Shown: positions 24,965 to 41,225, numbered from the stretch's first letter. The stretch is 64,000 nucleotides of DNA from Daucus carota subsp. sativus (GCF_001625215.2 NC_030385.2:41627598-41691597); one strand, 5' to 3'. Notes: generated from the letters alone by a model not told the origin. A program made the numbers and translations.

Positions 24965-27900
24965 ATGAAGAACTCTGTTTGGGACCAGAGTTTTTGTATC
25001 GATAGTGAGGAGGATGAAGAAGTTAAACACATTAAAGATGAGGATGATGAGGCTGATTCGGATTCTTCAAGCTATTCATATGATGATGAGCAACAGAGCA
25101 AACCTAATTCTTTATGTAATGCATGGCCTCAAAGTTTCAGGTGATGAATTTGTTTTGATTTATTTCATTTAAATTTTTTAAACCTCCCAAGATCTTATCT
25201 TGAAGCAAAAGGTGTCCTAACGAATAATGCAAGATGCCATTTCGTAGAGGGGATCATACAAATAATAAACCCAATGATTTGAACATTCACAACTAGTACG
25301 ACGAACTCTGGTTTATGTATGTTTCTGGTTATTTTGCGAAGATAAGGTGTTACTTATTAGTTAAACAGCAACTTATTTGTCTTTTTATCTTAGCACAATA
25401 TACGTTGAATTAAAAATATATATATATCCTTTTGCTTTATCCTTTGATGAACAATTACCAATGAACTTTTGCTATATTACGTCGCTCTAAGCTTATGTTC
25501 ATCCAGTATATAGCTCTTACAAGTAACATGTACCAATAATTATTTCAGGCAATCAATTGATTTATATGGTAGTCTGCAATCACCAACCCTCAACTTTCTT
25601 GGAACTTCTGCGTTATCACAATATGGCAGCTCGCTTCTTTCCTCATCACTTACAGGGATTCATACTTCCGAAATATTGCCGAGTTATGGTAATCCTTTGA
25701 TCCCAAAAGATAATGGACCTCAGCAAAGAAGCGGTTCTCATTCCCTCCTTCCTCCTGTTCCGTCAAGAACATCTCTAAGGAAAGTGACTACTGATCAGAT
25801 ATCCAAGGATGTACATCAACTTCCAGCTTCAGGAAAGAGTTCGTTTAGCCAATCTGTGCTGAACGGTAGGTTTGTTAATCCAATATAGGCCTTGTTCTGT
25901 ACAGTTTGACTAATTTTTCATACTGATGTGTAATCCTCTGATACTCCACAGTCTGCATTTTGTTTCAACTGATTATATTTTCTTACGTCCTTTCTCTTTG
26001 AACTATTATCGGAACTTTCTTAAACCAAAAGACTGCTTATTGCTTAAAGACTTAATCACCCTTGCTTTAGAGGAATGAGTCTTTAAGTAAATCTTGATAT
26101 TGCACATATAATTTGTCATGCTTGCATTCTTGTTTCAGAAACTCGTCTTACAAATTCTTGGGCGCCAAATAATTTTGTGTTATGTAGGTATTAATATTTT
26201 GTGTGGAGTCGCTATACTTTCTACACCCTATGCAGTCCAACAAGGAGGTTGGGCTGGGCTTCCTGTATTGTTGATATTCGGAATCCTATCTTTCTACACG
26301 GGGCTTCTCTTGCGTAAATGCTTGGATAGTCAGCCAGGTCTCGAGACATACCCAGACATAGGGCAGGCAGCCTTTGGCACTGTGGGACGTGCTGTCATCT
26401 CTGTAGGTCCTTGGAAACAATAAGTTCACATTTCTTACTGTTAATATATTTCAATGCCCGATTTTATAATACTTTTTTTTATACGTTTTGCTTTAAAAAA
26501 TCGTATAATTATTTACCTAAAGTCCCAGTGAGATTTTCCTTTTGGAGGCTGTATCTGCAATATATGTTAGAATTAATGCTTTCAAACATTGCAGATTCTA
26601 CTTTGTCCCACTGCCATCCATGTACTTCACTTACTTTGTATAGAGACCAGTTGATTATGCTCAATAGTATTAGAACATTACTGAACAACTTGTTATTAGG
26701 GTTCGTCAAATGACATTTTTCTTTCTTAAGTAACATCTGATTGTAAATACTTGTCAAAGTGTCCTTAACCTTTTAAATAGTCTATATCTAGAGGATATAG
26801 AATATAGTTTTAACCACAAATATAAACTGAAATTAAATGGACATGCCTATTTCTAGGATGTGATTCTTCTAGGCAGAAGATCAAAATATAAAAGAAAATT
26901 AAGTTAAATTTAGAATAAGATAGGAAAGCAATGTATATTATGTGTGAAACTATGATGAGGTGCACAACTTTGCCTTCGAAAGATACTGATTTTCTCTACC
27001 TCATATTACTTGAAGATGAACATTTTAACACTGAAAATTTTAGAATCTCTAATAAACGGAAGTGAGTGGTCAAGTTTGTATCTTATCAACTGGAAAACAT
27101 GAGAAAGGATGAATGCTTTCTACATATGTTAGATAGAAAATTCGTAATCTCTAGATATTGGAATAAACTGATACATTAATGAGTATCTCTGACTGTTCTC
27201 TGTGATTTCCTTTGTTGCAGATAATCTTATATGTGGAATTATACGTAAGTACATCTGGCTTAGCTAATAAAAGCTTTTTTCCCCCTCACTTATTTGTCTT
27301 TTTTAGCTCTAGAAAGTATCTAAAGGTTGTGGCCTTTCATGTTTGTTCTCACTTCTTACTTGTCTATATGATAGCCCTTCATATTTGTAATGCTGTTTTT
27401 ACAAGTTAAAGTAATTTATGTTGGAATATTCTTGTCAAAGCGTTGGAACTCTACTGAGCAGGTTTGTCGAGCTCTCGTCTTTGAATTCACTTGATCCAGG
27501 ACTAATATTTTGGCGGGCCTATATATTTGGGGGGGAGGGGGGGGCATAGCCATCCAACGGTGAAAGCTTATAGTATTTTTGTACATTGGTGACATCATGG
27601 ATACGACTAGTACACAAAGATTATTTTTGCATGTGAACCTATAAGGACAAGTAAAATTCTGCATACAGACTTAGCAATTTGATTTTTTGCTTTTGCATGA
27701 TTCCTGATATAATCTAGTGTCAAAGAAATATTTAGTTGGTGAGGTCAGAGGTGAAGTTACTAATTCTTATGACCAAGTTAATTTTTACTTGTGTCAATGT
27801 CATTTCCCACGATAATTTATCTGAAATACATGAAGTAAGAGAAAATTATTTTAACAATTCCTATCGATGTTTCCCTGTAGAATGTACTCCCTCCGTCCCT

Positions 27901-30900
27901 TCGTAGTTGTCCAGTTTTGACTTTCAGTGGTCAAAGACTCAAATTGACCATTTTTTGACCAAAGATTAAGGACAATATTTTTTATTATTTTAAAAAACTG
28001 AAAATTGTATTTTAAAATAGATTGTTTGTACTTTATAATGATATAATTTTTCAATATATTTTCAGTTATATAATATATATAAAGTTCAATCAAACTTTGG
28101 TCAATTTGACCATTGAAAGTCAAAACTGGACAACTAAAAAGGGACGGAGGGAGTATTGTTTATTGAACACCATCCATTTAATTGTTCTGGAATGTAATGC
28201 TGTGCATATGTATATTATATGATATGTTATAGACTATGATCTATTTGTATTCTATTCTACTTATCTGTTTTAAGATTCTTTGCACACTTCCTGTGCATAT
28301 CTTTGTAGTACCGCAAACTCTAAATCTTTCTTCTGAAAAAGAACTTTTTTTCTTGTGCTTACTTTATTCATTAGGAATTTTCAAGTGAGCTTAAGATTTT
28401 TGGTCCTAATTAAGATCATAGTGGTTGTTATGGTTTATAACTTCATTCAGGGGTGAAATTCACCCTGCCGTCTGAATGTTATTATTTGCAGAGTACTGAG
28501 ATAAGCTCCATTTCTCCTTGCAGGCTTCGGCTGTTGGATATATAATTTCGATGAGCGATAATCTGTCATCTCTGTTTCCACATGCACACTTAAGTTTGGC
28601 AGGTTTTGAATTATATTCACATCATCTGTTTGCCTTTTTAACCACCCTTGCTGTCCTTCCCACAGTTTGGCTCCGTGACCTCAGTGTTCTAAGCTACATA
28701 TCCGGTGAGAGTTATTAAGTCTATACAAAGAAAAATCTTGATTTGGCCCTCTAGTGATGTATATGGTATTTGGATATGGTTACTAAATTTGTGTGATTTT
28801 CATTGGTCTTTTAGCATACTGTAAGTCTGTAACAGCTGTTGGTGTGTAAATTTTTTTGGCTTATAGGAAAGTCAGTATTAATTTGTCTTGGAATACTACT
28901 ATGTAAACCTGGCTAGTAAGGAGTTCCTTTATTTAGGTTGAATGAACACATGTTCCAATATGACCTTGGAATAATGGACCACAATAAGCAGATTTCTTTT
29001 CCTGTTTTTTCATTCATTCTTTCTAATTCAAGGTTTTGAGGATCCTAATAACAAGGGACCACTAAATGATTAAAGCTAAAGATTGTCATTATCTGATGAT
29101 TATACCAAATTACCTGTTATATGTTATTAATATGCTTATTCAACTGTGTAAAATGTATCTGAAAAGGAGGTAAAATTTAAATATAATGGAATTTAATGTA
29201 GGAATCTGTTTCTTCTGTAAAGAAACTAGCTTTTGTTTTAGTGGTAGTTATATGACATAAAATACCTGATATATGCATGACACCTGGCACTCTTTTTTTC
29301 TTTTTTCTATTTTTTTAATATTTGGCGTCATCAATTATTTAGAGATATTGCCATATGAACTTTAAGCATAAATGTCTTATTTTAATGGCGTAAGCCTATA
29401 TGTCTTATAAACTGTGTGGTATGCTTTATCATTTTTTTTCAGTATCTAGTAATTTTCAGTGTCACAATTACTTATAATAGCATGTCACGGGGTACCTGAT
29501 TGGTTCTAATATCTGTTTACTTATATATATTCAGTTGGGGGAGTTGTTGCATCAATATTGCTGGCTTTGTGCTTGATTTGGATTGGAGTGGTTGATGATG
29601 TTGGTTTCAAGGCCAAAGGGACAAGTCTGAACCTATCTACTCTTCCTGTTGCTCTTGGTCTCTATGGTTTCTGCTTTGGGGGACATGCTGTTTTTCCAAA
29701 TTTATACACATCAATGGAGAAACGTAACCAGTTCCCTCTTGTTCTCCTAACTAGGTAGTATCTAATTATTTTGTCATTGCTCTTTGTCGATCTAGGAATT
29801 GGAGATTTTACTCAGCCAGTTAACTCAGCGCTACATACATATTTCTTGATCAAACCCATTTCTATTTTGTAATTATACTTTTTTCTTAACAAGAATCGCT
29901 TCCTCTGAAACTTAGGCATCTAGATGTAGACTTGCAGTACTAGGTTCTCAGTTTGATATACTGATAAATGAAATCGTCACACTTCTGAGAAGTAAGAGTG
30001 TGAATGCTGATCTGTTTTGAAATACATTTAACTTGAAATCATTACCAAATGCAGCTTTGGTTTTTCTATGGTGTTGTACGCTGGAGTTGCTGTGGTAGGA
30101 TATTTGATGTTTGGAGAATTAACAGAATCGCAGTTTACTCTCAACATGCCCATTAATTTGGCTGCCTCTAAGATTTCTATTTGGACTACGGTAACAGAAA
30201 TCTAATGTGTCATTTCTATTATTGAGTCGATATTTCCAGCTTAATTGAATCTATTCGAAAAACCCTATTGCCTTCAGCTTTTGATTGATAATGTTAATAG
30301 TTCTGTTAACTAGTCCAGCATTTACTAACATGATTCATATCTTATTGTGTACTTATTCTTTTGCAGGTGGTTAATCCATTTACCAAATATCCTTTTCTGG
30401 TAATGGTACTGATCTCTTTATTTTTTTCGGTCTGTTAGTTCTTTTGACACTTAAGTGTCAGTGTTATTAGAATAAAAAAATTATGTTATCCTTAATAAGA
30501 AGCACATATGCGCTAACCATGTCCCCGGTGGCAATGAGTCTGGAAGAATTGATACCGTCAAGCTATCCTAACTATCACATGTACTCGATCTTCATCAGAA
30601 CATCATTGGTAGTCTCAACTTTACTCGTAGGCCTAACCATCCCATTTTTCGGTAAGTAAATTGAAATTTTGTTTGCTCTTCATTTTGGTGCAAATGTTTT
30701 TGTATATGCTGTCAAAGCTCCACCAAGAAGTTCAATGAATGAATTCTGTAATTTATGTAATAAATTCAGATAATGAACAGCTTAATATTCCATGTGTACG
30801 TGTAGTTTTACAAAGTATTCGGTCTACTTTCTAACGTTGCAGGTCTGCTTCTGTCATTGATTGGGTCATCAGTAACCATGCTAGTGGTAAGCATTTCATA

Positions 30901-31278
30901 TACTGTATTTACAATTTGAATTAATGACTGTGGTTATGTTAATCAAAAACTCTTGCAGACCTTCATACTTCCTTGCATTTGCTTCCTGCGCATTGCGGGG
31001 GGGGAAAGTTACAACCTTTCAGGTATTGATCATCAAATTTTGGATTAATGTAGGCAACAAGATATATACTGGCTAGATTATATTTCTATTCAGTTATTTC
31101 TTTTCCCTTTTTCAACGTTAGATTTGTTTATATATCATCTATTCAATTTTGCTTTTTCTAATATCTTAACTATCCATTTCAGTGGATGCTCTGTGTCCTG
31201 ATAACCACGGTTGGGACCATCTCAGCAGCTTTCGGAAGCTACTCAGCCATAGCAAATATTATAGAAGAATTACTCTAG
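24965..31278 (+). CDS. AVT1-type amino-acid transporter, copy B, apparently frame-disrupted
   Basis: Homologous exons: 24965-25140, 25549-25865, 26188-26402, 27221-27244, 28524-28704, 29535-29754, 30055-30190, 30367-30651, 30843-30886, 30959-31022, 31183-31278. All splice sites match copy A in phase, and about 546 residues would be encoded if intact. Two lesions are visible. (1) 119 bp (30391-30509) interrupt the exon after NPFTKY and bring a TAG at 30436-30438; a 71-nt GT-AG intron (30400-30470) could restore the frame, adding 16 residues. (2) An eight-G run (about 30997-31004) gives exon 10 64 nt instead of 63, shifting the frame through the last membrane segment to a stop at 31344-31346 instead of the homologous TAG at 31276-31278. 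The rest is well conserved, so decay is recent, or the G run is a sequencing error. Intron 4 carries a Stowaway MITE. Role as for copy A if functional. Confidence 0.8.
27530..27545 (+). repeat. G-tract in AVT1-B intron 4
   Basis: GGGGGGGAGGGGGGGG, a potential G-quadruplex-forming stretch and a site prone to length error. It is not present at the matching place in copy A. Confidence 0.85.
27887..28153. mobile_element. Stowaway MITE in AVT1-B intron 4
   Basis: The element is 267 bp, starts CTCCCTCCGTCCCTTCG and ends with its inverse, and is flanked by TA. The inner arms also pair (CCAGTTTTGACTTTCA against TGAAAGTCAAAACTGG). It is absent from the corresponding intron of copy A, so it inserted after the duplication or was lost from A. 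Confidence 0.93.
30391..30509 (+). other. 119-bp insertion within an AVT1-B exon
   Basis: In copy A the exon reads ...AAATAT directly followed by GCGCTAACC. In copy B 119 bp separate these. The insert holds a 14-bp perfect palindrome GACACTTAAGTGTC (30444-30457) and in-frame TAG. It also has a GTAATG donor at 30400 and a TTATTAG acceptor ending at 30470. No clear terminal repeats were found, so the insert's class is unknown. Confidence 0.85.
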
Positions 31279-31628
31279 CTAGGTTGGAACTCTCTTCTGT
31301 TAGAAGACAGGTTATAGTTTCCTACCGGAAAAGAATTCGTCAATGATCTGAACTTTTTTGCCTATGATGGAATTTACATTCATTTACTTCTACGTTCGGA
31401 CTCTATTTTTTGTCTTCCAAGGAACATCTTGATGGGGGGAAATTGAATCAGTGTTTGCATTGTTTTGAAATATTAATTACTTTTACAATATTTTAATGCT
31501 TTTACATTAGCCGTTCTGTGTTACACAAAGCAACATATATCATCTCCTCAGGTTCCTGGCTGAATCCTTGTTAAAGAACATTTTCAGCCAAGCCAGCATC
31601 GAAGAAATCGTAGAAATGGCATATTAAC

Positions 31629-31813
31629 GAGAGTCTTCGACCCCAATCCCATGGGAATAATTAATAATTTTAAAATCGATCTAAATTTAAGCTCAAATCA
31701 TTCGATTTGATAGAGCTAGTATATATGCGAAGGAGAGTCTTTAGCCACAATCTCATATAAATAATTATTAATATCGAAATCGATCTCAATTCAAACTCAA
31801 ATCATTTAACTTG
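31629..31813. repeat. Diverged tandem duplication, 104-bp period
   Basis: Two units both start GAGAGTCTT and both contain AATCGATCT and CTCAAATCATT. They differ at many sites, so the duplication is old. Confidence 0.8.
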
Positions 31814-32037
31814 GGTGAGGATGATTCCTTTTTTCCAGTACTCGCCATCTTCTGAAATCTCGTCATAACATTTCTGCACATTTCACTATTTAATTTAATT
31901 TGTATTTATTTCACTCCGTTCTTCCCGTCAAACTATAACATTAAACAGCGGAGGCATGCAGAAGGTGAGGATCGGAACTTGAGGCATGGGTATTGCAGTA
32001 GTGATTATATCAAATATAAAACTACTTTAATTTAATA

Positions 32038-32327
32038 GGGTCATGTTCCAGAGAGAACCATTAGAGAAAGAACCATAGAACCCTTACCTTATTAGGTAAG
32101 GGTTCTGCAGCAGAACTTAAGTATTAGTTGGGGTTCTGCAACAGAACTTCACAAAAAAAATGTCAATATCTATGAATTATATATTTAAATTATTTTTGAA
32201 CACACACAACGATGAAAAAACATGTATTTAAATTTAGATCCTAAAAATCTATTTAAAATTTAGGGTTCTGCAGCAGAACTCTAGTGGTTCTATGGTTCTA
32301 TTTTAAGGAGTGGTTCTCTCGCGACCC
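32038..32327. mobile_element. Mutator-type MITE with 10-bp target duplication
   Basis: The 290-bp element begins GGGTCATGTTCCAGAGAGAA and ends with an imperfect inverse (ends GCGACCC). TAATTTAATA (10 bp) is repeated exactly on both sides (32028-32037 and 32328-32337). The subterminal inverted repeats share AGAACCATAGAAC, and GGTTCTGCAGCAGAACT-type motifs recur three times inside. The 9-11 bp target duplication is characteristic of Mutator-like elements. Confidence 0.85.
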
Positions 32328-32456
32328 TAATTTAATATATGATAATATGAATATAAACAATTATATCAAATTATTTTTGTTAAAAACAGAGAAATATTCT
32401 TATTAATTCTGGTGAAAGTTTGTACACAAGAACATGATTCAAACAAATTAAACAAT

Positions 32457-32683
32457 GGGCCTGTTTGTATACCAGAAGCAGAAGCTGTTTCTGGCTTCTG
32501 CTTTTCTTGAACCGTTTGTGTAAAGAATCAGAAGCCCTTTTAAGAAGCTGAGAATCCTAACTTCTCTCTCACACCTTCTGTTTCTTTTCCAAACATTTTA
32601 TTCACTTATTTACTTCTCACTTCTGCTCCACTTCTCTAGTTTAAGCAAGAACTCACTTCTTTTAAGCTTGTCCAAACGGCCCC
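32457..32683. mobile_element. hAT-like MITE just upstream of the thioredoxin gene
   Basis: The element is 227 bp. Its left end is GGGCCTGTTTGTATAC and its right end, reversed, is GGGGCCGTTTGGACAA. The subterminal regions carry many AGAAGC/GCTTCT motifs. Its right end is 117 bp from the thioredoxin ATG, so it may contribute to that promoter. The target duplication is not clear-cut. Confidence 0.7.
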
Positions 32684-32799
32684 AATGTGATTCTCCTGCT
32701 TTACTGCCTATATAGAGAGAGAGAGACACACACACAGGTCTCTTCCTTAATAGCTTAATTCCTGTATATATAGACAACATCGTACAAACAACAGAAGAC

Positions 32800-36100
<3,301 letters not shown>

Positions 36101-38021
36101 ATTTGTTTTGCGAAGACAATGGGTCAATTTAGTCTTCATAAATGACCCAATAATTTTTTTTGACATTTCTCTTTGCAAAAGTTAATTTCAGCAAAAACGA
36201 AACCATTGTATGTACATATAAAGATTTTTTATAGAATAAGTTGGGACGTGTAAGACTGTCATTTAGATATCTGCAGCTGAATGTCCACTAGCTCTGCACT
36301 GTGGACTGTGTTGTTATAGCGGCAATGAAATGAAACCTGTATCGTATTCAGAAACCATATCTACAGCCATTGTATACAGGGCTATCGAACACGGGAAAAA
36401 CAATCATATAACATCCGCAGCTGTAATGATGGTCCGATCAGCAACGAACATTCCGGCTGTTTACCCCAAGAACTATAATTGTAGGATCTCACTTTCATAT
36501 GACAGGTTAGATTGGATCAAGAACCGTTTAGTATAGGCAACCAGCATATGAAAAAATAAAAATCTCAGTGGTGGTTTCCTATTCTCATCTAGGACTCATG
36601 TGTCTGGTTTAGGATTTCTGTAGTACTGCAAACGTCAGCAGTAACTCCCACGTCACGCCGGGGAAGATTGTTGGCAAATTGCTAAGAGTATGTTTGCCGG
36701 CAGTAATTTACACCTCACGTCGGCAAAGCTTGTCGGCGGATGGGTAAGAGTATGTTTGTTCGCGTATCCATTTTTGAATTTAGATTGGGAGAAGTTGCAG
36801 GATGTTTCGACTTATTATATTTTTATGATTTTTAAATAAAAATCAATTTCAACAATGAAATAATTAACCTACCAAAATTAATTTTATTTTTTTAATAATT
36901 CATAAGTTATTTAAACTAAGCACTTATCATATTTTTTTTATACTTCTTTTTGTTAAATAGATTCTTAAATTTAATCATTGTAATCAATTTTTTATTTTAT
37001 AAATACTTTTTTTATAATTAAACATCCATTCTTCTTTCCTTGGCAAAAAAAAAACACCCATTCTTTTTTAACAAAGAATTGATCCCTCGACATCCTATGT
37101 CAATGAAGCGAAAGAGATGCCTGTTACTTTTTATTCTTCATTTAGTCTGTCAAAATGATTATGCCAACTGCCAAGTGCCAAGACTCTCAAAGCGTAATTG
37201 CTTTTAAGTTTTTAATCAACTTTCTTTTCTGCAACTGCAAGACACTTTTATTCTAGTTAGTTATTCAGATTAGCATTGTACTGAAATATTATTACTTCAT
37301 TTTACCATGAAAGAGAAAACATGGCTGAATGGTCCTTTGCTATCGAAAAGCTTGGTAATTTTCTAGTTCAAGAAGTTAACGTTGGAATCGAAGTGAAACA
37401 TACCGCAAGTGGCTCAAAGAAGAATGGGGCTACCTGCTGATTTTTGTAAGAGTTGCAGAAGAACATGCAGCAGACACAGATCAACTGGAAATGGACCTAA
37501 TTCACAGTGATAAACGTCAAAGATGTTGCAAATGATGCGGTCGTCCTGGGGAGGTCTAGTGCCCTGTAAGATGAGCACAAAACTCCAAAACATGGTGTTT
37601 TGTATCATGTTTGGAACTTTTATCTGCATGTTCTGCAGCTAATCTTTAATCGAGTCACTGAAGAAAAGAGTTGATAAGATCAAGAATAGGCATAAGTAGT
37701 ACAGATCACTAACAACCTAACCACTGCGGTGTTGCAAGACTAAGACAATAAACTAGATCACAGCTGCAAAGGCTTATTAGAATCTAGAACAGCCAAGACG
37801 GGGAAGCTAGCAAAGACTTACCATGAAGGCAAAAATCAGATCAATGAGAATACAAAGGTCGCAATATCTTTCAAATTGCATGGCTGCTGTATCCCAAAAT
37901 TAGAATCCAATTCATACTGTCATTCTAAATACATAACAAAAACTTGTCTAGTTTAGATTTCAATGAGATTCCAAACCAGAGATAACACTATAAGCACAGT
38001 ACACAGATTAAACATGATTAT
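36101..38021. other. Intergenic region between convergent thioredoxin and RPS3A genes
   Basis: It contains the 3' ends of both genes and a two-unit tandem repeat (36635-36758). The minus-strand reading frame at 37414-37629 has no recognisable domain. I see no further gene. Confidence 0.55.
36635..36758. repeat. Two-unit tandem repeat, period about 62 bp
   Basis: Both units run from CAGCAGTAA/CGGCAGTAA to TAAGAGTATGTTTG and contain CACGTC and GGCAAA motifs. They are diverged and more GC-rich than the neighbourhood. Confidence 0.75.
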
Positions 38022-40152
38022 TTATGCTCCAACGACTTCGGTTTCTCCTTCTACCATTGTTTCCTCAATTGGTCTCTCGAGCTTCACACCAACATCCTCA
38101 GAGTAGTCACCATGAACCTATACAGAAAACATCACAGAATCATTACACCAAGACCAAGTCACCAATATCTTAGCAAATTAGTAATTAGAATTTTACAGAC
38201 TATCATGGAGCACATACCTCCATCAATTTGCCAATATCAAATTTAGGTGCTTTCAGGATCTTGACTTTGCGGATAAAGACATTTTGGAGAGGGAAGATGC
38301 TCGAAGTTGCTTTCTCAATCTCTCGGCCAATAGATTCAGGGATAAACTTAGCCACCAGCTCCTTAAGATCACAAGAGCTAGCCTGATTCCTCATAATTTC
38401 AACCATCTTACGGCGAATCTGAAAAACAAGTATCAAAATTCTGTCATTACTACATCCTTAACTGGCACACGTGCAAACCTATTTGTATGAACACAGTAAT
38501 TGAGATTCAGGACAAACCTGCCGGATCTGGCTAGATTGGGCATAGCAGGTTCTCTTCTGCTGATTTGCACGTTTCTTGGTAAATCCAATGCAAAACATTC
38601 GCAGAGTATAACTATCAGTTGTCTTCACATCTACATGAGCTTCAATCAGTGTCTGCCACTTGCGTACCAGAGACCTCAACTTGTCAGTTGTGAAGTCCAT
38701 TCCCTGAAAAGTTTATGTCATGTCAGTTTCCTTTCAAATTACTACCAAGAATTACTGGAACTGCAAAATTATATTCATGCTCACATAGAAGTTTGTAAGC
38801 ACATTCTTCCCTTGCACATCCTCTGCTCTCAGGCGAATCTTCCTATAAGCCTGGTCCTCATCTCCCTGAAGGTCAGCAAGGCAAACCTCGAACACTCGGT
38901 GTTTGAGTCCTTCAGAAGCAATCTATATATAACCAAGCACATGCAACATCATTAATGATATAAGAACCATAAAGAAGAAATCTATCATTGAAAATGCAGA
39001 TATGTGAATTATAACATTACATCAACAATTTACAGATACCTATATAACTGCTGGGAACAAAAAAGAAAAAGCTGCCAAATGAAACAATTTCACAAGCATC
39101 ACCTAGATATATTCCTTCAAATAATAGAGTAGAAGGATTTATTGTCCAGTTCTTCTAAGCCTAGTAAGGCAGTTACCAGATTCTAATTCTCGCCTTTCTA
39201 ATATACACACTCAAGTTTTAAGCCCATATTATCAGCCTACGTAAGAGCATTAATCTTCTACATTTCATCAAACACTAATCATGTGTTAGGCCTTTCGAAT
39301 TCTGAATTACCAACATTAAATTTGAGATTGATAAAGATAAACACACTTCAACCATTTATTGGGATAAAATAGTTTAAACACGTCATCTTGAGAGTAAATT
39401 ATCATATAGGTGAAAAATTAAAAAATGATAAAATCAAAAAATATAATCTCGACTGATACTGAGTATTCTGGTTCATGTATTCTAGTTCATGAAGCCAGTA
39501 CAAATTAATCAAATATATTACAGACTCCTTCCAATGTGAATTCCTAGACCCAGGTACATATACACACAAATCTACAAACTATCTAACATACTACCACAAT
39601 CAACTTACAACACCACAACTGAAATACAGTCTGCAAACGCAAATTTAATCCATAAAAAAAAAAGCTCGATAACCCCACAAAAATCTCTCCCTTATTACAT
39701 AATCAATGCAAGATAACAGAGTAGACATCAAATTCATGAATCAACCCTTCTAAATAAACATATACAACACCACACATAACTCAAAAAATTGCGAAAAAAA
39801 CATACAAAATTTATACCTTGGTACCCTGAGTTCTGCTAACAAGGGTTTTGCCAACATTCTTGTTTTGAAACACATTAGGAGCCTTAATATCATACCAATC
39901 CTTCTTAGCGAATGGGTCAGTTCTGAATCATCAAGATTTAGATTAAACAGTCAGAAACAACATATACATACACTATACATACAAATATTAATGAAACAAG
40001 TGAAGCACTCACGCCTTCTTCTTGCCTCCCTTCTTTCCCTTCGAGATCCTCTTGTTCTTGCTGCAAAAGACAACAACAGTTAAGACATTGAGGCATACAA
40101 CGTTTGTGAGTACGAGGGATGGATGTAAGATTGAGATTTACCCGACAGCCAT
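38022..40152 (-). CDS. RPS3A: 40S ribosomal protein S3a (eS1)
   Basis: Exons in order of translation: 40152-40142, 40060-40013, 39922-39817, 38922-38785, 38703-38518, 38418-38218, 38117-38022. They join in phase to 261 residues, the usual size of plant eS1. The protein starts [19 protein letters not shown] and continues [51 protein letters not shown] and [14 protein letters not shown], all typical of the family. eS1 is a core protein of the small ribosomal subunit near the mRNA exit. The first exon carries only 11 coding nucleotides, a common layout in plant ribosomal protein genes. The promoter has a telo-box. Confidence 0.97.
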
Positions 40153-40214
40153 GGTTGCAGAGGGAGATACGAGGATGTTCGGCTGGAGGCACAAGATGAA
40201 AGGGGGACGAGGGA

Positions 40215-40292
40215 TTAGGGTTTATCTATCTTTATAAGATGAGGGCCTCTGTGTTTTTGGGCTTTTTGTCTGGTTGTTTTGTTCACGGCCCA
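40215..40292 (-). promoter_or_regulatory. RPS3A promoter: TATA box, telo-box and site II motif
   Basis: Read on the minus strand: TGGGCC (site II, 40287-40292), TTATAAA (40231-40237) and the telo-box AAACCCTAA (40215-40223). A plus-strand TGGGCT is at 40258-40263. Site II plus telo-box is the known signature of coordinately expressed plant ribosomal protein genes. Confidence 0.8.
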
Positions 40293-40684
40293 ATTGTAAC
40301 CATTTTCTTACGGTCAAATGTCAATGTGATGGGATAAATTTTTTATGAAAAATTATTTTTTAAATACAAAATTTGAAAAGTCACATTTTTGTTATTTTAA
40401 TAATTTTTAGTCTTAAAACTTTTGCACGTTATATATTTTTGTTTTTTTAAAGTATAGAGTAATTTTAAAATGATCAAAAATATGTGAGCTGGTAAAATCA
40501 AATTTTAGTATTACAAACTATAAAATGTTAGGCTTATTATTATACACTATTATTGGTCTTAAACCTGTATAAATGATCGATTATATGTTTCAAATTTTAT
40601 TATTTATCACTTGGAATTGTTTAAAACATCGGGTTGGGCACAGGTTAATGTGTATTTAATTCTCTCTATGTGCGTGATGGTTGA

Positions 40685-41225
40685 TGTTGACAACTCATTT
40701 TTTTTAGTTTTATTAATTCTTCTCTTTTTCATCACTTCTCAACCCTTTCATATTTATTTTTCTAATTTTTATTTTCTTAACCAAAACATCTTTTATCATT
40801 TTCTAATTTTTCATCTTTGTATCTTTTACAAACTAAAAATATAACATGGATGTGTATAAAAAATATAAATTATGATTTCATCCCACAAATAATAACGAGC
40901 CCCCATGCATGCACACTAATTCTCTAATTAAAATTAGTCTTCTAACTAAAATCAGCCAATTTGATATTTAATAATAAATATATGATTTTTTTATTATTTT
41001 AATAATATTAAAAATATAAATGATATAATTCTAATCATTTATATTTTAAATTCTAATTTAAGTTATAAAATTACTGTGCATGCAGGGGGATCTCGTTATG
41101 AAATATGTAATTAATTGTTTTGGTTAAGAAAATAAAAATTATAAAAATAAATATGAAAGTGCTGAGAAGTGAAAAAAAGAGAAAATTAATAAAACTAAAA
41201 AAATTAAGAAATAATAAGTATCACT
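40685..41225. repeat. Nested foldback (inverted-repeat) element
   Basis: Outer arms: about 100 bp at 40699-40800 match, inverted, about 41107-41210 (for example TTTAGTTTTATTAATT and TTATTTTCTTAACCAAAACA on the left and their complements on the right). Inner arms: TAACGAGCCCCCATGCATGC near 40894 pairs with GCATGCAGGGGGATCTCGTTA ending near 41098. This suggests one MITE inserted in another, or one element with two arm pairs. Confidence 0.65.

Larger units (their letters stand above)
31279..32799. other. Intergenic region between AVT1-B and the intact thioredoxin gene
   Basis: It contains a two-unit tandem repeat (31629-31813), a Mutator-type MITE (32038-32327) and a hAT-like MITE (32457-32683), followed by the thioredoxin promoter with TATATAG-type sequences near 32711 and 32765. 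Confidence 0.65.

Noticed and set aside
37414-37629. Minus-strand reading frame of 71 residues
   Set aside because: No recognisable motif, no splice partners found, and it lies in the spacer 3' of RPS3A. It may be downstream untranslated sequence.
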